NCBI GenBank assembly: GCA_002361955.1
Contig: DESK01000065.1
Coordinates: forward strand, 1 to 22,904
DNA length: 22,904 bases
Direction of reading: 5' to 3'
Source of the DNA: Lachnospiraceae bacterium UBA3316
GTDB taxonomy: Bacteria; Bacillota; Clostridia; Lachnospirales; Lachnospiraceae
The notes beneath the pieces are model-generated. The model had not been told where the DNA came from. It worked only from the letters and a program-made list of their open reading frames with translations, and ran no database searches. The first letter of the stretch is position 1. The number at the start of each line of letters is the position of its first letter. The translations under genes were made by a program, and so were the position numbers. Of the stretch, positions 1 to 7,433 are shown in pieces.

Positions 1-284
1 GCAAAATCAGAGGTTCAGCGTCTAATCGCATAAGAAGTATTTACCACGATTTTAACCACGCTTGATAGCGAAAATATAAGAAGATAGACCTAGATATGTG
101 AGGTTTACCACAAAAGCAAAATGCCCGTAGAGCCGATAAAATAAGGCTTTGCGGACATTTGAGAAGATATAAAAAGATAGTCAAAAAGACATATATAATT
201 TATATAAAATACCATGTAATTTAAGAAAAACATAGATAATTAGAACGATAAAAGAAAAAAGTTAAGAAAAAGTTAAATATAGTA
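1..284. other. AT-rich stretch without a recognisable gene
   Basis: No convincing gene is visible here. Frame 1 is open only for the first ten codons and then meets TAA at 31-33, so this could be the last codons of a gene lying outside the window, but nothing identifies it. Short repeats of the type TTACCACG, TAACCACG and TTACCACA occur around 40-110. The base composition is much more AT-rich than the glycosidase genes that follow. The only structured part is the hairpin at 119-160. Confidence 0.4.
119..160. terminator. Long imperfect hairpin, possible terminator
   Basis: Arms 119-134 and 145-160 pair over 16 positions with one mismatch and two G-U pairs, around a 10-nt AT-rich loop. On the minus strand the stem is followed by a T-rich stretch (TTTTGCTTTTG); on the plus strand the T tract is only three bases. 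It could therefore terminate transcription in either direction, or be the structured end of an element whose body lies left of the window. Confidence 0.4.
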
Positions 285-316
285 TTGACAAATTAAAGGC
301 ACCGTGCTAATATAAT
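285..316 (+). promoter_or_regulatory. Strong sigma-A-type promoter
   Basis: A consensus -35 TTGACA lies at 285-290. With a 17-bp spacer, the -10 is TAATAT at 308-313, preceded by TGC (an extended -10). An overlapping TATAAT at 311-316 would need a 20-bp spacer. Transcription should begin near 320 and run into the long leader before the fucosidase gene at 892. Confidence 0.65.
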
Positions 317-333
317 GTCATCAACAAAACAAG

Positions 334-393
334 TTCTTAAAACAAAACATCAAACGGAGACGAGAAATCCTTTGAGTATTCAGTTTTTAAGAA
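334..393 (+). repeat. Inverted repeat in the leader
   Basis: TTCTTAAAA at 334-342 is repeated in inverted form as TTTTAAGAA at 385-393. The repeat sits just after the promoter and before the ribosome site of the small reading frame at 448. In RNA it could form a stem with a loop of about 42 nt. It is AT-rich and short, so chance is not excluded. Confidence 0.3.
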
Positions 394-447
394 AACGGTT
401 GTTGCAACGATAGATGGTATCGAAAAAGAAAAAGGAGGACAGGTCCC

Positions 448-531
448 ATGGACATTGCTGATATGACAAACGTTCAATATGGATGTGGTATGGCAGATGT
501 TTCCTGCAGAAGAGACCTTTCTATCATATAA
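448..531 (+). CDS. Possible 27-residue leader peptide
   Basis: An ATG at 448 follows a perfect AAAGGAGG site (about 430-437) and opens 27 codons ending in TAA at 529-531. The predicted peptide begins MDIADMTNVQYGCGM and contains two cysteines. I do not recognise the product. The MDIA start faintly recalls YjfB-type proteins, but that is too little to name it. The ribosome site is the best in the leader and lies downstream of a strong promoter, so translation is plausible. It may be a leader peptide, a small secreted or signalling peptide, or the remains of a longer gene. Confidence 0.35.
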   Translation: MDIADMTNVQYGCGMADVSCRRDLSII

Positions 532-786
532 AAGCCAGCATGATCAAATAAAAAATAAGGAATCGGAGAGAATGGAACGCTGGAAGGTATGAGGAAAGAA
601 AAAGCCACCATATTGAAGGAATTACCACATACGAGAAAGCTTTCACGTTCTGAAGGTTTTTAAAGAAACACAACCTATTTGTAATGATAGTACGATGTAT
701 TTTCATAGAGCAGGAAACAATACAGAAGATGAACCTCCGGTTAAATACAAAAGAGAAATCCTTATAAAAAATGAATATGGACTATG
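532..786. other. Leader region without a convincing gene
   Basis: Between the small peptide and the hairpin at 787 there is AT-rich DNA with only tiny frames. A 7-codon frame (572-592) overlaps a 24-codon frame (589-663) by ATGA, but neither has family features. If the promoter at 285 drives the fucosidase, this is transcribed leader RNA. Confidence 0.4.
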
Positions 787-822
787 AGATGGGATGTTCT
801 GAACGGGATATCCCATCTTTTT
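787..822 (+). terminator. Rho-independent terminator or attenuator before the GH29 gene
   Basis: AGATGGGAT at 787-795 pairs perfectly with ATCCCATCT at 810-818, with a 14-nt loop, followed by T residues to 822. It ends about 70 bp before the fucosidase start. A second, weaker stem (835-842 with 852-861, two bases bulged) follows directly, also ending in T residues. Because a strong promoter lies upstream and no gene clearly ends here, this may act as a conditional terminator for the fucosidase transcript. It also argues against any protein start at 784 inside the stem. Confidence 0.6.
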
Positions 823-891
823 GTGAGTATGAAAAAAAGCACGGTGATTCTGTGCGCTTTTAAATATTTTATGAAAGAGAGGATAAAATGT

Positions 892-3800
892 ATGAAACGA
901 TGGAGAAAGTGCTTATCGGGCGCCTTATCGGCAGTGCTGGCAGTGTCAGCCTTTGGGATCCCGGTGAACGTCCAGGCCGCAGACGGCCTGGTGACAGACG
1001 ACGCCCTTAGCCAGACGGCGGTGGAGGCGCCTGCAGCCTGGGGAGCAGTCCCCAATGAGGAGCAGCTTTATTACATGAAATCCGGGTTGTCTGCCTTCTG
1101 CCATTTCGGCCCAAATACCTTTAACAACGTGGAGTGGGGGGAGAGCTACGGCACGAGAACGCCGGATGACATTTTTAAGCTGACAGAGAAATTCGACGCG
1201 GACAATCTGGTGCGTACCGTCAAAGAGGCTGGTTTCAGCCGGATCATGCTGACGGCGAAGCATCATGACGGTTTTTGCCTGTGGGACAGCGGGCTGACGG
1301 ATTACGGGATTGGCAGCACGGCCTATGACGGGGATATCCTGGAGGAGATTTCCGACGCCTGTACGAAATACAATCTGGATATGGGGCTCTACCTGTCGCC
1401 CTGGGATATCCATGAGGACAAGTACGGCTGCTTTGGTAATAATAATAACCGGGAAAACTACGCGGGATACACGGATTACAATAAGCTGTACATCGACTGG
1501 ATCGACGAAATCTGCACGGCGAAAAAAGCCGACGGAAGCTATAAGTATGGAAATAACAGCCCGGACAGGCGCTCCGACAGGTTTGTGGAATGGTGGATGG
1601 ACGGTGCCCAGGGCAGCAACAGCAATATGCAGAGCTACGACTGGAAGGGGATCTTTGAAGTCATCCGAAAGACAAATCCCCACTGCCAGATTTTCGGAAC
1701 CCATGCGGCTGTAAATGGGAAGAACGGCGCGGAGGATAAGGCGCTGGCGTCTACAGGCGGCATTCACTGGATTGGCAACGAGGAAGGAAAGGCCTCCGGG
1801 ACCACCTGGGCCAAGGTGACGGCGGGGGAGAGCTATGAGGATACCAGCCTGTTCCCAAGGCCGGAAGGGGCCATCGAGGGAAAGCCGGACGGCAACCAGT
1901 GGTCGGTGCCGGAGGTTGACGTAAAGATGCTGGCGGGATGGTTCTGGAGAGATTCCGCAGGCGATAATACCACAAAATCAGAGAAGGATCTGGCGGACAT
2001 CTACTTCCGCAGCGTAGGCCGGGGAGCCGCCCTTCTTCTAAACCTCTCTCCCAATAAGACGGGAGCCGTAGGGGAGGAACAGCTGGGAAGGTTCGTCCAG
2101 CTGGGGGAGAATATCAAGGAAACCTTTGATGAGGATCTCACGAAGGCGGAGGGCGTGACAGCGGCGGCCACCTCTGTGTGGGGCAGCTCTAAGGCTTATT
2201 CGCCTCTGAATGTGCTGGATGAGATCCCCGAAGGGGAGCTTTACGACGAGACGTACTGGGCGCCTGCCCAGGGCGAGACGACGGGAAGCCTGGAAATCTC
2301 CCTTGGAGGGCTGAAGACCTTTGACGTGGTTTCCATGGAGGAGTATATCCAGAAGGGGCAGTCCATCTCTTCCTGGTCGGTAGAGTACAAGGACATCACC
2401 GGCACCTGGAAGGAATTTGATAAGGGAACCACCATTTCCGCCAAACGCCTTTGCAGAAAAGCGCCTGTGGAGGGAACCCATATCAGGATCAACATCCTTT
2501 CCGCCTACTCTACGCCAATGATAGCGAATGTGGGCGTGTTTAAGGCCAGCGAGGGCTTTGAGGCTGAGGCGGAAAACGCGGTGAAGCTCCCCACAAACCT
2601 GAAGTCCATCCCCATCACAGAGTTTGATCTGGATGCTTCCTGGATCCTGGAGGAAAATGATACTTCCGCCTGGTCAAACGCCACGAAGAATGGAGAGGCG
2701 TCCTTTACCTTCGCCGGAACCCAGGCATGGATCTTCGGCACGAAGGATCCGAATCACGGAATCATGGATATTTACATCGACGGGGAAAAGGCGGGCTCTG
2801 TGGACACCCGGGCAGACAGCCGCTCCATGGGAGTCTTCCTGTACAGGACGCCGGAGCTTTCTTACGGTTCCCACACGGTGCGCGTCGTATGTACCAAGGG
2901 AGCGATCGGCCTTGGGGGAGCCAGGTACGCTGACGGCAGCGGAATCTTTGTGCTTGGGCAGAAGGAGAAGGATCTGCTCTACGGCGGTACTACAGAGGTG
3001 GAGATCCTCCGGACAAACGGTTCCCGCGGGGAGGTGACCGTCTCCTACACGACAGAATCGGCGGGGGCAGAGCAGGGCGTAAACTATGTGAACCTTACCG
3101 ACAGTGTTACCTTTGCGGAGGGGGAGACCTCAAAGAAGATCACCCTTACGGGACTGGAAAATAACAGAAGCACGGACGGGAAGGATTTCTATTTTGTGCT
3201 TATGGCCAGCAGCGAGGCGTCCATCGGGGAGAATTCCTATACCCATGTGACCCTGTACACCCCGAAGGCGGAGAGCGTTCTGGAAATGTGCCGGAAAGTG
3301 GATACGGAAAACTATACAAGGGAGAGCGCGGCGGCGTTCCGGAAGGCTTACGAGGCTCTTGAGGCCTGCTGCCGGAGTGCATGGGCAGATGAGACCGTGA
3401 AAAGGGAGGCGGCGAAGGCTGCGTTTGCGGCAAGGGACGGGCTGGTTCTCCGGGACGGCTATACAGAGGCGGAGCCCTTCGTATTCCCGGTAAAGGGGGA
3501 AAAGGATCTTGAGGCGGAGGACTTCACCCTGGATGCTTCCCAGGCGGTAGATCCCAGCTGCTATGTGCGTATCGCCCAGAAGGACTATGGGACGGTTGTG
3601 GACTGGTTTGAGGATGGAAATAAGATCACTCTTCCCTTCTATGCGGCAAAGACGGGCACCTACCGGATGACGGTGTCCTACCGCAGCGGCAGGCTGGAGG
3701 AAAGCGGAAATCCCAACGCCCTGAACTGGGGCGGGACAAATGTGGAGAGCGGCAGCCTGGAGGTATACGGAGAAGACGGCGCTGTCTCAGACCACAGGGC

Positions 3801-4728
3801 AGAATTTACCGTAAAGGTGACGGAGGCAGGAGCAGGCAGCCTGGTATTTACCGCGGATTCCAAGGGCGGTCCCGTGCTTGACTGGTTTAAGCTTGCCTAC
3901 ACGGGGACGGAAACCCTGCCGGTGCAGGGCGTGGCGCTGAACCATACGTCCGTAACCCTCACAAAGGATGCTCCCTGCGCGCTTCTCTGGGCGGATGTAC
4001 AGCCCGCGGACGCGGACAACAGGGAAGTACTGTTCACAAGCTCCGCTCCCGATGTGGCGGCTGTGGACGCGAACGGCGTGGTGAAGGCCCTGAAGAGGGG
4101 AACCGCCGTGATCACGGCAGTTACGAAGGACGGCGGAAAGCAGGCACAGTGCAGTATCCGTGTTGACCTGCCGGAGGAAAAACCGGAGCCGAAGCCTCCG
4201 GTAAAGGAAGATCCTCCCGCCCGCGAGATCTGGGAGGGCAAGATCTGTGACGACGGAACCTATTCTTATAAAGTGACAAGCCTGAAGAAGCAGACGGTGG
4301 AGATCACAGGGGCGAAGAAGAGCCAGAAAGCCATCAAGATCCCGCATACGGTGAAGCTTGCCGGCAAGAGCTTTCAGGTGACGTCTGTGGGAGCGGCAGC
4401 CTTCAAAAACCAGAAAAAGGCGGCCAGCCTCACCGTAGGAAAGTATGTGCAGGTGATCGGCAAGGAGGCCTTCGCAGGCTGCGCGAAGCTTACAAAGGTG
4501 ACGGTGCAGGGGAACAGCCTGCGGCAGATCGGCGCGAAGGCATTCTATAACTGTAAGAAGCTGAAAACGATTACCATTAAGTCGAAGGCAGTCAAGAGCG
4601 TGGGCAAAAACGCCCTCAAGGGCATTTACAAAAAGGCGGTTATCAAGGTTCCGGCCTCCAAAGTCAAGGCATATCAAAAGATTTTCAGGAAAAAGAGCCA
4701 GAATAAGGCGGTGAGAATAAAAAAATAG
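892..4728 (+). CDS. Secreted GH29 alpha-L-fucosidase, multidomain
   Basis: This 1278-residue exported enzyme should release alpha-linked fucose from host glycans outside the cell. The ATG at 892 is chosen because GAGAGG lies just upstream and it opens a typical signal peptide (KRWRK, hydrophobic core, cleavage near VQA). The GH29 domain runs from about residue 58 to 410. WWMDGA holds the likely nucleophile D237, and WIGNEEG the likely acid/base E297, a pattern typical of the alpha-1,3/1,4-specific branch (GH29B). Then come a discoidin-like module (about 416-550), a beta-sandwich (570-697), Calx-beta (700-795), FIVAR (795-855), a CBM6-like module (873-1003), Big_2 (1010-1092) and lysine-rich BspA-type leucine-rich repeats (1112-1278). 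No LPXTG signal is visible, so attachment must differ if the protein is surface-held. The family call is firm; linkage preference is inferred. Confidence 0.92.
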   Translation: MKRWRKCLSGALSAVLAVSAFGIPVNVQAADGLVTDDALSQTAVEAPAAWGAVPNEEQLYYMKSGLSAFCHFGPNTFNNVEWGESYGTRTPDDIFKLTEKFDADNLVRTVKEAGFSRIMLTAKHHDGFCLWDSGLTDYGIGSTAYDGDILEEISDACTKYNLDMGLYLSPWDIHEDKYGCFGNNNNRENYAGYTDYNKLYIDWIDEICTAKKADGSYKYGNNSPDRRSDRFVEWWMDGAQGSNSNMQSYDWKGIFEVIRKTNPHCQIFGTHAAVNGKNGAEDKALASTGGIHWIGNEEGKASGTTWAKVTAGESYEDTSLFPRPEGAIEGKPDGNQWSVPEVDVKMLAGWFWRDSAGDNTTKSEKDLADIYFRSVGRGAALLLNLSPNKTGAVGEEQLGRFVQLGENIKETFDEDLTKAEGVTAAATSVWGSSKAYSPLNVLDEIPEGELYDETYWAPAQGETTGSLEISLGGLKTFDVVSMEEYIQKGQSISSWSVEYKDITGTWKEFDKGTTISAKRLCRKAPVEGTHIRINILSAYSTPMIANVGVFKASEGFEAEAENAVKLPTNLKSIPITEFDLDASWILEENDTSAWSNATKNGEASFTFAGTQAWIFGTKDPNHGIMDIYIDGEKAGSVDTRADSRSMGVFLYRTPELSYGSHTVRVVCTKGAIGLGGARYADGSGIFVLGQKEKDLLYGGTTEVEILRTNGSRGEVTVSYTTESAGAEQGVNYVNLTDSVTFAEGETSKKITLTGLENNRSTDGKDFYFVLMASSEASIGENSYTHVTLYTPKAESVLEMCRKVDTENYTRESAAAFRKAYEALEACCRSAWADETVKREAAKAAFAARDGLVLRDGYTEAEPFVFPVKGEKDLEAEDFTLDASQAVDPSCYVRIAQKDYGTVVDWFEDGNKITLPFYAAKTGTYRMTVSYRSGRLEESGNPNALNWGGTNVESGSLEVYGEDGAVSDHRAEFTVKVTEAGAGSLVFTADSKGGPVLDWFKLAYTGTETLPVQGVALNHTSVTLTKDAPCALLWADVQPADADNREVLFTSSAPDVAAVDANGVVKALKRGTAVITAVTKDGGKQAQCSIRVDLPEEKPEPKPPVKEDPPAREIWEGKICDDGTYSYKVTSLKKQTVEITGAKKSQKAIKIPHTVKLAGKSFQVTSVGAAAFKNQKKAASLTVGKYVQVIGKEAFAGCAKLTKVTVQGNSLRQIGAKAFYNCKKLKTITIKSKAVKSVGKNALKGIYKKAVIKVPASKVKAYQKIFRKKSQNKAVRIKK

Positions 4729-4753
4729 GCAGAAAAAAACTGGCACAGCAGGT

Positions 4754-4778
4754 AAAAGCCGTGCCGGTGGGGCTTTTT
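4754..4778 (+). terminator. Terminator after the GH29 gene
   Basis: AAAAGCC (4754-4760) pairs with GGCTTTT (4771-4777) around a 10-nt loop, with the T tract inside the 3' arm. An overlapping GGCAC/GTGCC stem (4742-4746 and 4761-4765) offers an alternative fold. It separates the fucosidase from the next transcription unit, whose -35 element starts at 4783. Confidence 0.65.
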
Positions 4779-4782
4779 CATT

Positions 4783-4811
4783 TTGACATACTTATACAGG
4801 TATGGTAAACT
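4783..4811 (+). promoter_or_regulatory. Promoter of the TPR/P-loop gene
   Basis: A perfect TTGACA (4783-4788), a 17-bp spacer and TAAACT (4806-4811) preceded by TGG give an extended -10 promoter. Transcription would start near 4818, leaving a leader of about 30 nt before the TTG start at 4849. The long frame formally opens at TTG 4783, but that codon is part of this -35 box. Confidence 0.75.
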
Positions 4812-4848
4812 TAACACTAACTATGGGCAAATCATCGAGGTGAGAATT

Positions 4849-7221
4849 TTGGATAAATATGAATATAATCTCAAACTGGAAGAAATCAACAAGTTAGTTG
4901 AGCATGGGAACTATGAGGATGCGGCGGCGATCGCGGATACCATCGACTGGAGGAGAGTCCGTAACGCAAGGACGCTGTGCATGGTAAGTGAGATATATGA
5001 AGCGAACGACAGGATGGAGGACAGCAAGGCTGTACTGATGCGGGCATACCGCCGTTCACAGATGGGCCGAAGGATCCTTTACCGCCTGACAGAAGTAGCG
5101 GTCAAAATGGGGGAGTTTGATGAGGCGATAGAATATTACAGTGAGTTTGTGGACAACGCGCCAAATGACAATTCGCGGTATGTCTTAAAGTATGAGATTT
5201 ACAAGGGAAGGGGTTCCTCCCTTCAGGATCAGATATCGATCCTTGAGGAGTACAAGGAGAGAGAGTATACAGAGCGGTGGGCCTATGAGCTGGCGGAGCT
5301 GTATTACAAGGCCGGCGAGGACCAGAAGTGCGTGGAGGAATGCGATGACCTGGTGCTGTGGTTCCATCAGGGCGATTATGTGATCAAGGCCCTGGAGCTG
5401 AAAAGCCGGCTGGAGACTCTGAGCCCGGAGCAGCAGTCGATTTACGACCATAGAAACGAGTATGTCCCGAATAAGGCAGAGCTTGTGGAGGCGGCCATGC
5501 CCACCCTTGAGAAGGTGATCACGGAAAATATGCCCACTTCTGAGGAGGAGGCGATCACCGACAGCATTATCACGGCAACCCAGAGGGAATTGGCCCAGGC
5601 GGTTTCCCAGCACGCGGCGGAGGCCCAGAAGGATGTACAGCAGGACGAGAGCTGGAGATATCACACAGGTCCCCAGTCTTCCGGCGTCCCGGCCGGGGAG
5701 GAGCAGACAGAGCCGGAGCTTCCACAGGAGCCGGAAGCACAGCCGGAGGCCCCAGGGCTGCGGATGGAGGATCTGCAAAGGGAGCTGGCCAACAGCATGC
5801 GTGAGATCGTGGCCGGAATCACAAAGAAGGAAAGTGATGAGGGAATTATCGAGCCCATGAATGATAAGCCCTTCCATGAGGAGGCCATCAAAGAGGAGCC
5901 TTTGGATATCGGAAAGCAGGAGGAGCCCCGGGTCAATATAGACGATGTGCTGACGGCCATGGCGGCGGCAGGCACGAAGGAGGAGGCGATCCGCCAGGCG
6001 GCAGCGGCTCTGGAGAAGCTGCGGGGAGTTCAGGACGGCCAGCCGGAGGAAGAGACTGTCCGGAGGGCGGATACCGCCGCTTCTGCGGAGGAGGTTTCCG
6101 GGACGCGGGAGGTTCCTGAGCCGGAGGAGATTTCTGAGCCGGAGGAGGTTTCCGGGGAGGAAGAGATCCCTGAGCCGGAAGAGATTTCCGAGCCGGAGGT
6201 GATTTCCGGGGAGGATGAGCCTGCGCCGGAAGCAGAGGATGTGACGGAGCCTGAGGAGGCGGCGGAAGCCGCGGCAGTATCCGGGGACGAGGCGGCAATG
6301 CCGAAGAAACCGATGGAAGAAGAAAAGGAAGAACCGGGGGAGCTGGATCTCGCGGCAGCCCTGGAACGGGCGGCGGGCGTGGAAAATATGCGCCCACGGC
6401 AGGAGGAAGCCCGCCCTGAGGCGGAGACGCCCAGGAAAAAGGAAGCCTCCGGAGAGGTGTTTGCCCTTACCCCGGATGAGCAGTATATTTTCTCCTATTT
6501 TTCTTCCGTACAGGGCCTGCGGGAACAGATCGCCGCAGCGCTGCATGACGCGAAGAAGAAGGTGAAGCTGGACCGCACTTCCAGAAGCGGGAACATCGTG
6601 ATTACCGGACTTCCCGGAAGCGGCAGGACGACCCTGGCCATACGCATCGCGAAGGCTTTGAGCCGCTTCAAAGGGGAGGAATCCGCGCGCATCGCCAAGA
6701 TTTATGCGGAGAACTTCAATAAGAAGGATATCCCGAGCACCATCGCCAAGATCGCAGGCGGTACGCTAATCATCGAGGAAGCCGGGGATCTGGCGGAGGG
6801 TGTGGTGCAGCAGCTGTCCAAGGCGATGGAGTTCCGCACAGACGGGCTTATCATCATACTGGAGGATGAGAAGCACCTGCTCAAGGCGCTGTTTGACAAG
6901 TATCCCGACCTGGCGGAGAAGTTTACCTCGGAGGTGACAGTGCCGATCTTTACGAATGACGAACTGGTGGCCTTTGGAAAAACCTACGCCTATGACGAGG
7001 ATTATAAGATAGAAGAGACGGCTACGATGGCCCTGTACAACAGGATCGGGGAGCTTCAGACGCCGGAGCGTCCGGTGACCGTTCTGGATGTAAAGGAGAT
7101 CGTTGACGGCGCGATCAAGCGTTCGGAACGGTTTGGTATCCGAAAGCTTGGCATGATCCTGAGCAAAAAGCGTTACGATGAGGATGACAGGGTGATCCTC
7201 TACGAGAAGGATTTTAAATAG
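4849..7221 (+). CDS. TPR-repeat protein with C-terminal P-loop ATPase domain
   Basis: This is a 790-residue cytoplasmic protein with no signal peptide or membrane segment. The start is TTG at 4849, preceded by AGGTGA at 4838-4843; an upstream frame start falls in the promoter. Residues 1 to about 200 are helical TPR-like repeats. About 205-540 is an acidic, Glu/Pro-rich linker containing an 18-residue tandem repeat. About 545-790 is a P-loop domain with Walker A GLPGSGRTT (587-595) and a Walker B-like LIIEEAGD ending near residue 647. From memory, proteins with this TPR-acidic-ATPase layout are common in Lachnospiraceae and have no assigned function. It has its own promoter and terminator, so its place between two glycosidases need not mean a shared role. 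A scaffold or chaperone-like ATPase is a guess. Confidence 0.85.
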   Translation: MDKYEYNLKLEEINKLVEHGNYEDAAAIADTIDWRRVRNARTLCMVSEIYEANDRMEDSKAVLMRAYRRSQMGRRILYRLTEVAVKMGEFDEAIEYYSEFVDNAPNDNSRYVLKYEIYKGRGSSLQDQISILEEYKEREYTERWAYELAELYYKAGEDQKCVEECDDLVLWFHQGDYVIKALELKSRLETLSPEQQSIYDHRNEYVPNKAELVEAAMPTLEKVITENMPTSEEEAITDSIITATQRELAQAVSQHAAEAQKDVQQDESWRYHTGPQSSGVPAGEEQTEPELPQEPEAQPEAPGLRMEDLQRELANSMREIVAGITKKESDEGIIEPMNDKPFHEEAIKEEPLDIGKQEEPRVNIDDVLTAMAAAGTKEEAIRQAAAALEKLRGVQDGQPEEETVRRADTAASAEEVSGTREVPEPEEISEPEEVSGEEEIPEPEEISEPEVISGEDEPAPEAEDVTEPEEAAEAAAVSGDEAAMPKKPMEEEKEEPGELDLAAALERAAGVENMRPRQEEARPEAETPRKKEASGEVFALTPDEQYIFSYFSSVQGLREQIAAALHDAKKKVKLDRTSRSGNIVITGLPGSGRTTLAIRIAKALSRFKGEESARIAKIYAENFNKKDIPSTIAKIAGGTLIIEEAGDLAEGVVQQLSKAMEFRTDGLIIILEDEKHLLKALFDKYPDLAEKFTSEVTVPIFTNDELVAFGKTYAYDEDYKIEETATMALYNRIGELQTPERPVTVLDVKEIVDGAIKRSERFGIRKLGMILSKKRYDEDDRVILYEKDFK
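6091..6198 (+). repeat. 54-bp coding tandem repeat, two copies plus a degenerate third
   Basis: Units 6091-6144 and 6145-6198 encode EVSGTREVPEPEEISEPE and EVSGEEEIPEPEEISEPE. A third, diverged unit starts at 6199. The period is a multiple of three, so copy-number change would keep the reading frame. The repeat lengthens the acidic linker between the TPR and P-loop parts. Confidence 0.8.
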
Positions 7222-7235
7222 ACGGATCGCTGCGG

Positions 7236-7288
7236 CGGGAGTTTATGGAAGATAGACAACATCTTTCATAAGCTCCCGTTTCTTTTTT
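7236..7288 (+). terminator. Strong terminator after the TPR/P-loop gene
   Basis: A long stem runs from CGGGAG (7236-7241) through TTATG and AAGAT to the matching ATCTT, CATAA and CTCCCG (7273-7278), interrupted only by single mismatches. TTTCTTTTTT follows at 7279-7288. This is a textbook rho-independent terminator 14 bp past the stop codon. Confidence 0.85.
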
Positions 7289-7301
7289 AAACAGGATATA
7301 G

Positions 7302-7307
7302 TATAAT
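7302..7307 (+). promoter_or_regulatory. Candidate -10 box for the GH110 gene
   Basis: TATAAT at 7302-7307 lies 127 bp before the GH110 start and after the upstream terminator. A good -35 box is not visible: the hexamer at the expected distance lies in the terminator T tract. The gene needs its own promoter because the preceding terminator is strong, so the site is plausible but weakly supported. Confidence 0.35.
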
Positions 7308-7433
7308 GAAGAACAGCAAAAGGCATTTATATGCAGATTATATAAAATGATACAGACTGCGGAAAGGGGGACGGAAGAAAGGCCGGAGAGAAAGTCGGAG
7401 CATACGAACATCATGAAAGAAAAGGAGAAGATT

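Noticed and set aside
524..706. Minus-strand 60-codon hydrophobic frame in the leader
   Set aside because: No ribosome site before its start; the hydrophobic composition follows from AT-rich DNA, and it lies antisense to the leader RNA.
684..768. Plus-strand 27-codon frame starting MIVRCIF
   Set aside because: No ribosome site and no family features; typical chance frame in AT-rich DNA.
771..863. Plus-strand 30-codon frame starting MNMDYEMGC
   Set aside because: No ribosome site, and it runs through the terminator stem at 787-818, which explains its sequence better.
3787..4746. Long minus-strand frame opposite the fucosidase C-terminus
   Set aside because: It mirrors the codon bias of the real gene, crosses its terminator and shows no domain.
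4783..4848. Upstream TTG start for the TPR/P-loop protein
   Set aside because: The TTG is the first half of the -35 box TTGACA, so it lies before the transcription start; TTG 4849 has AGGTGA.
6091..6260. Possible CRISPR-like array
   Set aside because: The repeats are back-to-back, without spacers, and lie in frame within a coding region.
5185..6546. Minus-strand 453-codon frame opposite the TPR/P-loop gene
   Set aside because: Its Leu/Arg-rich low-complexity product is the complement of the Glu/Pro repeat; no ribosome site.
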